Assembly (NCBI RefSeq): GCF_900112755.1
Contig: NZ_FOMW01000007.1
Coordinates: forward strand, 62,001 to 126,000
Length of the DNA stretch: 64,000 nucleotides
Direction: 5' to 3'
From: Sulfitobacter brevis
GTDB lineage: Bacteria > Pseudomonadota > Alphaproteobacteria > Rhodobacterales > Rhodobacteraceae
Shown: positions 57,234 through 64,000 of the stretch, one piece after another
How the letters are laid out: every line of letters starts with the position of its first letter
How positions within the stretch are numbered: the stretch's first letter is position 1
The notes under the pieces: model-generated
Databases searched by the model: none
Seen by the model: the letters and a program-made list of their open reading frames with translations, nothing else
Told to the model about the DNA's origin: nothing
Program-made: the position numbers and the translations under genes

Positions 57234-58853
57234 TTAGACGTCGCGATCAACCCAGACTTTTTCAAGGTGCATTTCGCGCAGCGGATGACGGACATAACCC
57301 TTCACAGCAGCCGTGTGGTGCATCGCCAGCTCGCGCCAGTAAGGCTGGATGATAACACCGCTGTCTTGCAGCATTTGTTCCAGTTCCGCCATCAATGGCT
57401 TACGCTCTTCGGGGTCGAAAATCCCCAGCGCTTCGGAAAGTTTTGCATCAAACTCGGGGTTGGAGTGGCCGCTCTCGTTCCAAGCCTCGCCAGTCTTATA
57501 GGCCAGCGCATAGACCTGAACGCCCAACGGACGCCCGCCCCATGAAGTCGTCGAGAACGGGTATTTGGTCCAATCATTCCAGAAGGTTGCCCCGGGCAGC
57601 GTGCGCCGCGAAATGTTGAAACCTGCATCGCGCATCTGCGCTGCAACGCTGTCGGCGAGATCTTTCAGCTCGCCTTCATCAATCGAAATCAGTTCTACCT
57701 CGCCGCTGAAACCGGAGGCGTCCAGAACTTCCTTGGCGCGCTGCGGGTCGGCCGGCGGCCGTGGAACTTCGGCATATTCAGGGTGCACAGGGGCCACATG
57801 GTGGTTATCGGCCACAGTGCCCAAGCTCGCGATCGCCAGCTCCAGACAGATAGAGTTATCAACGGCAAGCTGCACGGCGTTTCGTAGTTCCTTGTTGTCG
57901 AAGGGGGCGGCATTCACGTTCATCCGTGCCACGGCGGTGGTTGCGGTCAACGCCACAGCACGTTCCAACCCGATAGAATTGAACACTTCTTCGATATTGT
58001 TGGTAGTTTCGTCGTTCATGTCGATCTCGTCGGCCTCGAAAGAGGCGACAAAGGCCACATCGTCGCTGCCCAGATCAATGAACTCCAGCCCGTCGAGATA
58101 AACCTCGCCACCCCACCATTTGCCGTCTTCGCGGCGCTTGAGGACTGCTTTCTCGCCGACACCGAAAGAGACCAGTTCAAACCCGCCCGTGCCAATCGGC
58201 GCATCCTGCAACTGGCCAGCAAAGCTGGGGTGTACGCAAAGCGCGGGGTAGTCGCCAAATGAGGGGATCAGCGAGATATCGGGGGTGAAGAGGTTCAGCC
58301 GCACGGTGAAATCATCGACCTTTTCGATCGCGCCTTCTGCGGCTTCGGTCGCCTCGCCTTCGCGCAGTGCTGACAGACGCGCGGCCATCGAATTGCCTTC
58401 GGCTGTGCTGTCGGCCATGCGTTTGATGTTGAAAATCACATCCTCCGCGGTGAAGGCGTCGCCGTTATTCCAAACCGCATCCTGCCGGACCTTGAGCGTG
58501 TAGGTCTTGGCATCCTCGCTGACCTCCCAGCTTTCCAGCAGTGACGGTGAAAAGGATCCGTCCGCCTCCCAGCGCACCAGCGGTTCACAAAACTGCCGCG
58601 CCACGTTGGATTTTTGTGGCCAGTCATAGGTGCGCGGATCATTGATATCGAGAATCTGCTGACCGATCCGCAAGACACCACCCTTTTTGGGCTCCTCTTG
58701 CGCGGCGGCAGGTGTCGCGCCGATCAACCCATATGCCACCGGAGTCGCCACGCTGAAAATCGATGCAAGCGCCAGAAATTCACGTCGGTCGAGACGACCC
58801 GCCTTTACGTCCTGCGCCATCTTGGTGACGCGCGGATTGATGTCATGTGTCAT
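57234..58853 (-). CDS. Tat-exported family 5 (peptide/nickel-type) solute-binding protein
   Basis: A 539-residue periplasmic protein starting MTHDINPRVTK. LDRREFLALAS near residue 20 is a Tat-like twin-arginine motif, followed by a hydrophobic stretch and AAAQEEPKKGG. The mature part is SBP_bac_5 (KVRQDAVWNNGDAFTAEDV). No permease or ATPase gene is adjacent, so it is an orphan binding protein or works with a distant transporter. The longer frame to 58997 is not used. Confidence 0.9.
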   Translation of the reverse strand: MTHDINPRVTKMAQDVKAGRLDRREFLALASIFSVATPVAYGLIGATPAAAQEEPKKGGVLRIGQQILDINDPRTYDWPQKSNVARQFCEPLVRWEADGSFSPSLLESWEVSEDAKTYTLKVRQDAVWNNGDAFTAEDVIFNIKRMADSTAEGNSMAARLSALREGEATEAAEGAIEKVDDFTVRLNLFTPDISLIPSFGDYPALCVHPSFAGQLQDAPIGTGGFELVSFGVGEKAVLKRREDGKWWGGEVYLDGLEFIDLGSDDVAFVASFEADEIDMNDETTNNIEEVFNSIGLERAVALTATTAVARMNVNAAPFDNKELRNAVQLAVDNSICLELAIASLGTVADNHHVAPVHPEYAEVPRPPADPQRAKEVLDASGFSGEVELISIDEGELKDLADSVAAQMRDAGFNISRRTLPGATFWNDWTKYPFSTTSWGGRPLGVQVYALAYKTGEAWNESGHSNPEFDAKLSEALGIFDPEERKPLMAELEQMLQDSGVIIQPYWRELAMHHTAAVKGYVRHPLREMHLEKVWVDRDV

Positions 58854-59140
58854 GTGGGGATCCCCGTTGCTGAGCTTTTCGCGATCAACCTGCGCCTTTG
58901 CCAATGCGAAATCCCTGCAGGCTGCATCTGCAACCGACTCAAGGCATCGGATCAAACCCGCCGCTGATGAACCAAGAATTTGGCCCGCTGCGCGCAAATA
59001 TCAAGATAATTTTCCGCTGGGGTCGGCAGAACGAGTTACTCTGCGCCCCGGCTGCCGGTCACCGTATGCATATCCCGCAGATACTGGATGCCGCACATAA
59101 CACGCCGCACCCGCAGGTGCATTTTTCGAGTGAGGAAAAG

Positions 59141-59217
59141 TGGGGCGACCGACGGGGCTCGAACCCGCGACCACCTGGATCACAACCAGGGGCTCTACCA
59201 GCTGAGCTACGGCCGCC
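59141..59217 (-). tRNA. tRNA-His (anticodon GUG) with encoded G-1 and C73
   Basis: On the minus strand GCGGCCG (59216-59210) pairs with CGGTCGC, the anticodon loop TTGTGAT carries GTG, and the T-arm is GCGGGTTCGAGCCCCGT. The base before the acceptor stem is G (59217, G-1) and the discriminator is C73 (59144), followed by encoded CCA (59143-59141). It lies 62 bp downstream of hisS on the same strand. Confidence 0.96.
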
Positions 59218-59279
59218 TCAGCGCCGATGGGTCTAGCCTCTGATCCGGCTGCTGTCCATAGGCTTTGTCACAGTTTTTT

Positions 59280-60605
59280 TCAGCTTTCTGCAAACCTTTT
59301 GGCGAAACTGTCCAGGTCGATCTCGGACTGGGTGCCATTGCTCATGTCTTTAAGAAACGCAGTGCCGTCACGGGTCAGCCAGACGAAGGGAATGCCTTTG
59401 TCGTTGGCATATTTAAGTTGTTTATCCAGCCGCGCCACATCTGGCAAAACCTCGACATTGACGCCAAGCGCGCGGATTTGTGCCGCAAGCGCATGCGCCG
59501 TATCGCCCGCGCCTTCTTCTTCATTGGCCACCAGAACCTGTGTTGGGCTTTTGCGCCCCGGGGTGACCAGACCTTCCTTCAGCAGCTTGGTAAAGATACG
59601 CGTCAGACCGATGGAAATTCCGACCCCGGGCAATTTGCGCCGCATAAACGAGCTCACGAGATTTTCATAGCGCCCGCCCGCACAGATCGACGGGTAATCG
59701 GGGAAGTCGATGAACCGCGCCTCATAGACAACGCCGGTATAGTAATCGAACCCGCGCGAGATCGAGAGATCACCGTCGATGATGTAGTTTTCGGGACGCG
59801 TGGCCTCCACCCGGTCCAGCAGCGTACAGAGCTGGTCACGCCCCTCGCCTATTGCGTCGGCGTCGAGCTTCAACGCATCCAACCCGTTAGAGATCGCGTC
59901 TGCATTGCCGTAAACTTTGCAAAACGCGATGCAGGTGTCGATGGCACGCGTGTCCAGCGCCAACTCGGTGCTCAGCCGCTCTGCCAGTTGTTCGCCACTC
60001 AGCTTGTCAACCTTATCAAGGATACGCGCCAAACGGGTTGCGTCGGCGAGCCCCAAACTGCTCGCAAGCCCGTCCATGATCCGCCGGTTGCTCACCTGAA
60101 ACTTAACCGGCCCTACGTCGAGCGCCGTGAGCGCCACAACGGCCATTTCCAGCATCTCGGCGTCAAAGGCATGCGAAACCGTTTCGCTGTCGATCACATC
60201 GATATCGCATTGGGTAAACTCGCGGAAACGGCCTTCCTGTGGGCGTTCGCCGCGCCAGGCGCGTTGCATTTGATAGCGTTTGAAAGGGAATGTCAGGTTG
60301 GAATAATGTTTGGCCACATAGCGCGCTGTTGGCACGGTCAGGTCGTAGTGAAGCGCGAATTTGGGCGTGCTGCCAGCTTCGGCGGCCAGACGCGTCAGCG
60401 CGTAGATTTCCTTGTCGACATCCTCGCCCTTTGAGGCAAGCGTCGCAACCGTCTCAACCGAAGGAGTTTCGATATTCGCGTAGCCGTAGCTCTCGAAAAC
60501 CCGCGCCAGCTTGGCCAGCCACGCCTGTTCAAGCGCGCGTACTTCAGGCGTAAACTCAGGAAAACCGCTCATCGCGAAATCGAGTTTTTGGGCGTTATTG
60601 GCCAT
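59280..60605 (-). CDS. hisS: Histidyl-tRNA synthetase
   Basis: A 441-residue class II synthetase starting MANNAQKLDF, with AAGGA 10 bases upstream. The motif 2 loop reads RGERPQEGRFREFTQ (RPQ at residues 121-123), the form that contacts G-1:C73 in well-studied HisRS. The HisA/HisB motifs include ISRGFDYYTGVVYE and ICAGGRYENL, motif 3 is GVGISIGLTRI, and the anticodon-binding domain covers about 345-435. The typical Rhodobacterales HisRS, as I recall, has an EKPGPGR-type loop instead. Confidence 0.95.
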   Translation of the reverse strand: MANNAQKLDFAMSGFPEFTPEVRALEQAWLAKLARVFESYGYANIETPSVETVATLASKGEDVDKEIYALTRLAAEAGSTPKFALHYDLTVPTARYVAKHYSNLTFPFKRYQMQRAWRGERPQEGRFREFTQCDIDVIDSETVSHAFDAEMLEMAVVALTALDVGPVKFQVSNRRIMDGLASSLGLADATRLARILDKVDKLSGEQLAERLSTELALDTRAIDTCIAFCKVYGNADAISNGLDALKLDADAIGEGRDQLCTLLDRVEATRPENYIIDGDLSISRGFDYYTGVVYEARFIDFPDYPSICAGGRYENLVSSFMRRKLPGVGISIGLTRIFTKLLKEGLVTPGRKSPTQVLVANEEEGAGDTAHALAAQIRALGVNVEVLPDVARLDKQLKYANDKGIPFVWLTRDGTAFLKDMSNGTQSEIDLDSFAKRFAES

Positions 60606-60919
60606 GGCGGGGCGGTCCTTGCTAGGGCGGGAATGACGCCCGAACGGGGCCCCTTTCACCGCGAAAATCCGGCGACCTTATAGGACAGCCCCCCTGCGAC
60701 CACAACTGCCAATGGCGAGACGTGCCAGCCGCGCAACATGTGCTGGGTCGGCGGTTTGCCGGTTTGGTGCCCGCCAAGCATGAGAAAGCGTGCACAATTT
60801 TCCCGAAAAAAGTTCATTATTTCTTAATCTGCCCAAATTGCGCCATCTTTCCCCGTCAGGTTGATCAAAACGGGCTCCGCCAATCGCTGCCTAAGAACCC
60901 GAAGCTGGAGAGATGTGTG
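60606..60919. other. Divergent intergenic region between hisS and the receiver-GGDEF gene
   Basis: This 314 bp region must hold both promoters. An AT-rich stretch (TTCATTATTTCTTAATCTG, about 60811-60829) is the likely plus-strand promoter area. I see no RNA gene or clear terminator here. Confidence 0.4.
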
Positions 60920-61903
60920 ATGAAAATTCTTGCTGTTGACGATGATCCGATCATTCTCGAACTGCTCACCCAATTTGTGTCCGCTTTGGAAGGGCATACT
61001 GTCGTTACGGCAGAGTCTGCGATGGAGGCGCTTGAGCGCCTGAAAGACCCTGCCGTCGGCGAGTTCGACTGCTTCTTGCTGGATATCCAGATGCCTAAAA
61101 TGGATGGCATCACGCTGGCGGGCCGGATCCGTGAAACCGTACGATATGCGGATACGCCGATTCTGATGCTCACTGCGATGTCTGACAAACGCTATATCGA
61201 CGCCGCTTTCGCGGCTGGCGCTACCGATTATGTCACCAAACCATTCGATCCGCTGGAGCTAAAAGCGCGGATCAATCTGGTCGATGGACTGGTGAAAGCG
61301 CGTCAGGCACGGACCCGCAAAATCTTCGCGACCAAAACATTGAGTCCGCAGGTCACCCCGCTCGAAAAAGGCGTGGAGTTGCATGAGCCGATCTCGATCT
61401 TCGATGTGGAGAACGTGATCGATTTCACCGCGATGGAAAACTATGTCCAGCAGCTGAGCCGCGGATCGCTCTTCGGCTCGACCTGCTTTGCCTTTTCGAT
61501 CCGCGAAGTCGGCCAGTTCCACGGCTCGCTAAGCTCATTTGAATTTTACAGCCTGATCTCGGACGTTGCCGAGGTAATCTCCGACGCCCTTTCCGACCAT
61601 CAGTATCTGATGGCCTATGCGGGTAACGGCACATTCGTTTGCGTCACCGAAAGCGGCTGGCGTCCGGAAATGACCCGTTTGATGGATGGCATCAATCTGT
61701 CGCTGGCCCGCACCGAGCTTTTTGACAACAACGGCGCGAGCCTCAAACCGCGCGTCAGCGCCGGTGAAGCCGTGCGCTTGATCTGGAAATCAGGCCAGTC
61801 CATATTGGACGCCCTGGGGCATGCCCATGCCAGCGCCGAAAAGGCCTGCAAGGATTTCGAGAACGCGCAGAATGACTTTTGGTACCTAGGACGATCCGCA
61901 TGA
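60920..61903 (+). CDS. Response regulator with degenerate GGDEF-like domain
   Basis: A 327-residue protein. The receiver domain (about 1-120) has the acidic pocket VDDD, phosphoacceptor Asp55 in LLDIQMP and the switch lysine in TKPFDP. After a linker (about 125-160), a C-terminal domain of about 160 residues has the size and pattern of GGDEF, but the catalytic motif reads YAGNGTFVCV. It should bind or sense but not make c-di-GMP. The start ATG at 60920 follows GGAGAG by 7 bases. The stop overlaps the Hpt gene (ATGA). Confidence 0.85.
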   Translation: MKILAVDDDPIILELLTQFVSALEGHTVVTAESAMEALERLKDPAVGEFDCFLLDIQMPKMDGITLAGRIRETVRYADTPILMLTAMSDKRYIDAAFAAGATDYVTKPFDPLELKARINLVDGLVKARQARTRKIFATKTLSPQVTPLEKGVELHEPISIFDVENVIDFTAMENYVQQLSRGSLFGSTCFAFSIREVGQFHGSLSSFEFYSLISDVAEVISDALSDHQYLMAYAGNGTFVCVTESGWRPEMTRLMDGINLSLARTELFDNNGASLKPRVSAGEAVRLIWKSGQSILDALGHAHASAEKACKDFENAQNDFWYLGRSA

Positions 61904-62301
61904 CGATGATGCACAACCCTCCGCTTATGCCCGGGATCGAGGCGATCCAGCATCGCTTCGTGACGCTGCTTGAGGAACGTCAGGGCATCATCGCACAGCA
62001 CGCATTGAATGCATGGGAAGGCGAGACAGTTGAGCAAGTGAACAGCAACCTTGCTTCCGCACAGGCCACCTTGCACCAGATTGCAGGCAGTGCCGGTTCT
62101 TTAGGCTTTGGCGAGCTTGGGACTTGCGCGCGCAACTGTGAGATTGAGATTATTGCCCACCTTGATGGGCCCGATGCCGATTTGGCAATCTGTCCTGGCG
62201 AGCTGATGCACCATCTAGATTTGTTCATTTCCGATTGCCGAACCCTGATCGATACCTATGACATGCCGGTTGCACAGCCGGGCATGGCCACGGCGGTGTA
62301 G
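61900..62301 (+). CDS. Hpt (histidine phosphotransfer) protein
   Basis: A 133-residue four-helix Hpt protein. Active His59 is in LHQIAGSAGSLGF, and the preceding helix (LASAQATLHQI) is typical. It starts inside the stop codon of the receiver gene and so is made with it. It can pass phosphoryl groups between a hybrid or standard kinase and a receiver, such as the one encoded next to it. Confidence 0.87.
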   Translation: MTMMHNPPLMPGIEAIQHRFVTLLEERQGIIAQHALNAWEGETVEQVNSNLASAQATLHQIAGSAGSLGFGELGTCARNCEIEIIAHLDGPDADLAICPGELMHHLDLFISDCRTLIDTYDMPVAQPGMATAV

Positions 62302-62447
62302 TCGCCTGGGCGGCCACCCTGCCCGGCACAAATTTTGAACGCGAAATTTTCAGCCCTGCCGTTGCTATTGCTTCTGGCGGGGCATTTTCGTTTTCAGGGG
62401 CTGGCCCTGACATGGTGGCCAAGCCTGCGTGGTGGATTTGGCGATAC

Positions 62448-62479
62448 AAAAAAGCTGTAGACCGAGTAACGGCTACAGC
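62448..62479 (-). terminator. Intrinsic terminator of the kinase/receiver operon
   Basis: On the minus strand GCTGTAGCCG and CGGTCTACAGC pair (one bulge) around TTACT, followed by TTTTTT. It ends the minus-strand receiver transcript after its stop at 62527 and faces the Hpt gene. Confidence 0.88.
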
Positions 62480-62526
62480 GAATTTTACATTTGCTTTGCG
62501 TTTAGGATCGGCAGGAGCAGCTGGCC

Positions 62527-62889
62527 CTACATCGAGGACTTTATGCTGTCGGCCAGCGACATCGGATCGAACGGCTTGCTGATCACATCAACCGCCCCGA
62601 TTGACAAAAGCTCTTCGATTTCAGCGTGCTGGGCACGTGCTGTCATGAAAATTGCCGGGGTCTCTTTGAGACCGTCAAGCTGGCGGATCTCTTCGAGCGT
62701 CTGCCGGCCGGTCATGCCTGGCATCATCATATCCAGCAGGATAACGTCGGGCTTGAACCCCACCACAGTGGCAAGTGCTTCTTCGCCCGAGCTGCACTGG
62801 AGTACATCGAATTCACCGGACAACTCGAGCGCCATCTTAGCAATTTCGCGAATGTCCGCGTCATCTTCAACGTGCAATAATCTGATCAT
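62527..62889 (-). CDS. CheY-like single-domain response regulator
   Basis: A 120-residue receiver starting MIRLLHVEDDADIRE, with AAGGA 5 bases upstream. Asp53 in VILLDMMMPG is the phosphoacceptor, with the switch lysine in ISKPFDP. There is no output domain. It is encoded 10 bp after the kinase, its likely partner. A longer frame to 63006 overlaps the kinase and lacks support. Confidence 0.93.
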   Translation of the reverse strand: MIRLLHVEDDADIREIAKMALELSGEFDVLQCSSGEEALATVVGFKPDVILLDMMMPGMTGRQTLEEIRQLDGLKETPAIFMTARAQHAEIEELLSIGAVDVISKPFDPMSLADSIKSSM

Positions 62890-62899
62890 GATATCCTTC

Positions 62900-64000
62900 T
62901 CAGCCCGAAACACGACGCTGGGCTGCATGATTACCTTTTTCACGGTCATCTTTATCCGAAGGAAGTACGAAATGGAAAGAACTTCCTGACCCGGGATGGC
63001 TTTCAAAGCCTATCGATCCGCCGAGGCTCTCGACAATCGCTTTACAAATGCTCAACCCAAGCCCCGTTCCGCCTTTGCCACTTCGGTCCGAATTTGAAAG
63101 ATCGGCAAAACGTTTGAACACTTTATGCTGATCCTCAGCCGGAATGCCGGCTCCTTCATCACGCACTGTAAGTGTCATGCCGCGAGGACCTTCAACACAA
63201 CTTACGTGAATAATACCATTTGGGCGGGAAAATTTCGACGCATTCGAGATAAGATTAGTGAGAACCTGAATTATACGATTGGGATCGGTATAAATCACTT
63301 CACTACCTTGAACCCCGTCGAATAGAACCCGCTGACCGAAGTTCTTTGTCGTCACAGCACTGGCTGCAATCGCTTCTTTCACAAGCTCATCTAAATCTAC
63401 ATCACACATGGTAAACTCCATGCGACCCGTTGTGATTTTTTCGAGATCGAGAATATCGTTAATAATAAGAACCAATCGGTCCGCATTACGATGGGATATT
63501 TCCAATAGGCTTTTCGCTTTTGATGGCACGTCACCCGCGGCACCTGACAGCAGCAAACCCATCGATCCTTTGATTGACGTCAACGGTGACCGCAATTCGT
63601 GGCTTACCATCGAAATGAAGTCGGCCTTCAGCTGTTCTTGTGCCAGGCGATCCGAAATGTCGTTGAGCAAAATTAGGAAACGGCCACTGCTGCGTTTATT
63701 GCGCAGCAATTTAATGGTCACGTCAAAGTGCGAGCCCAGAACTGACATCTCGTGATGTGCAATTAACTCGCCAGTGCGGTGCAACGCGGCGCAAGCGTCC
63801 AGAATCGGGCCTGTTTCCTGCTCGACCGCCAGATCGACCAGTGATTTCTCGCTATACTCGTTCTCGCTCCAACCAAATCGCGCCATCGCTGTGCGGTTCA
63901 TGTAGCGGAAGTGCAATGTTTTTTCATCGACGATCCAGACGTCATCGCGCAATTCATGCAAAGTCAGGGCCGTATCCCGCTCAGCCAGTAGTTTTTTGTG
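62900..64000 (-). CDS. PAS-containing sensor histidine kinase (5' end beyond window)
   Basis: The frame is open to the window edge, so the N terminus is missing; 366 codons are visible. A PAS domain (from about VWIVDEKTLHFRYMNRTAM) is followed by the HisKA domain with the phosphorylated histidine in SMVSHELRSPLTSIKGS. The HATPase domain has the N box NLISNASKFS, G1 DEGAGIP and G2 GGTGLGLSI. No receiver is fused at the C terminus. Signal unknown. It probably phosphorylates the CheY-like protein encoded next. Confidence 0.93.
   Translation of the reverse strand, partial: HKKLLAERDTALTLHELRDDVWIVDEKTLHFRYMNRTAMARFGWSENEYSEKSLVDLAVEQETGPILDACAALHRTGELIAHHEMSVLGSHFDVTIKLLRNKRSSGRFLILLNDISDRLAQEQLKADFISMVSHELRSPLTSIKGSMGLLLSGAAGDVPSKAKSLLEISHRNADRLVLIINDILDLEKITTGRMEFTMCDVDLDELVKEAIAASAVTTKNFGQRVLFDGVQGSEVIYTDPNRIIQVLTNLISNASKFSRPNGIIHVSCVEGPRGMTLTVRDEGAGIPAEDQHKVFKRFADLSNSDRSGKGGTGLGLSICKAIVESLGGSIGFESHPGSGSSFHFVLPSDKDDREKGNHAAQRRVSG

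Noticed and set aside
58854-58997. N-terminal extension of the solute-binding protein
   Set aside because: It would bury the twin-arginine signal about 70 residues inside the protein. The start at 58853 puts it near the N terminus.
59107-59125. Small hairpin with ATTTTT downstream of tRNA-His as a plus-strand terminator
   Set aside because: No plus-strand gene precedes it, and the stem is only 5 bp; probably chance.

Overview
The window looks like a chromosomal stretch of a marine-type alphaproteobacterium of the order Rhodobacterales (Roseobacter group). The evidence is the high G+C content, a divergent putR/putA pair, a form II CoxL-type molybdoenzyme, a YgfZ/EF-P/DUF6280/cobQ neighbourhood, a pcm-tolC-DUF2497-like gene order, DUF1178 and EcsC proteins, and many Rhodobacterales-style hypothetical proteins. 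I cannot name the genus from sequence alone. Coding density is high. There are no insertion sequences, phage genes, rRNA operon or CRISPR array.

Layout. 1-2.9 kb: 3'-truncated gene for a large M23-peptidase/repeat protein, an AT-rich spacer and tRNA-Leu(UAA). 3-7 kb: proline catabolism (putR/putA). 7-12.7 kb: rhomboid protease, GFA protein, inositol monophosphatase, a medium-chain reductase, metR/metF and a hotdog thioesterase. 12.7-18 kb: a DUF2235 hydrolase overlapping an orphan CoxL-like gene, then an ODC-like decarboxylase divergent from an Lrp regulator. 18-28 kb: valS, a crotonase, two aminotransferases, an MsbA-like exporter, a family-2 glycosyltransferase and ygfZ. 28-34.5 kb: efp, a DUF6280-like gene, cobQ, a PopZ-like acidic protein, tolC, pcm and tRNA-Cys. 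34.7-42.5 kb: a UDP-sugar pair, ptsP, lysC, an SDR, DUF1178 and a Nudix hydrolase. 42.6-50 kb: modABC, EcsC, GNAT, flavin reductase, a SulP transporter and mtnP. 50-57 kb: a polyamine ABC operon (potABCD) with a trailing amidohydrolase, then a FemAB/CelD-like acetyltransferase. 57-64 kb: a Tat-exported solute-binding protein, a hisS/tRNA-His tandem, and two facing phosphorelay modules: a receiver/degenerate-GGDEF protein plus Hpt on one strand, and a histidine kinase plus CheY-like receiver on the other. The kinase runs off the window.

How the genes fit together. One-carbon and methionine metabolism is represented by metR, metF and mtnP. Nitrogen and amino-acid use is represented by put, pot, the ODC-like enzyme, ptsP and lysC. 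Molybdate uptake (modABC) lies in the same window as a molybdopterin hydroxylase. The points most worth a second look are: the hisS/tRNA-His pair with classical G-1:C73 and an RPQ motif-2 loop, which may be an acquired system; the PopZ-like protein in a pcm-tolC context; the translationally coupled CoxL/DUF2235 pair; the terminator that doubles as a ribosome-binding site in front of the thioesterase gene; and the split phosphorelay with a degenerate GGDEF domain.
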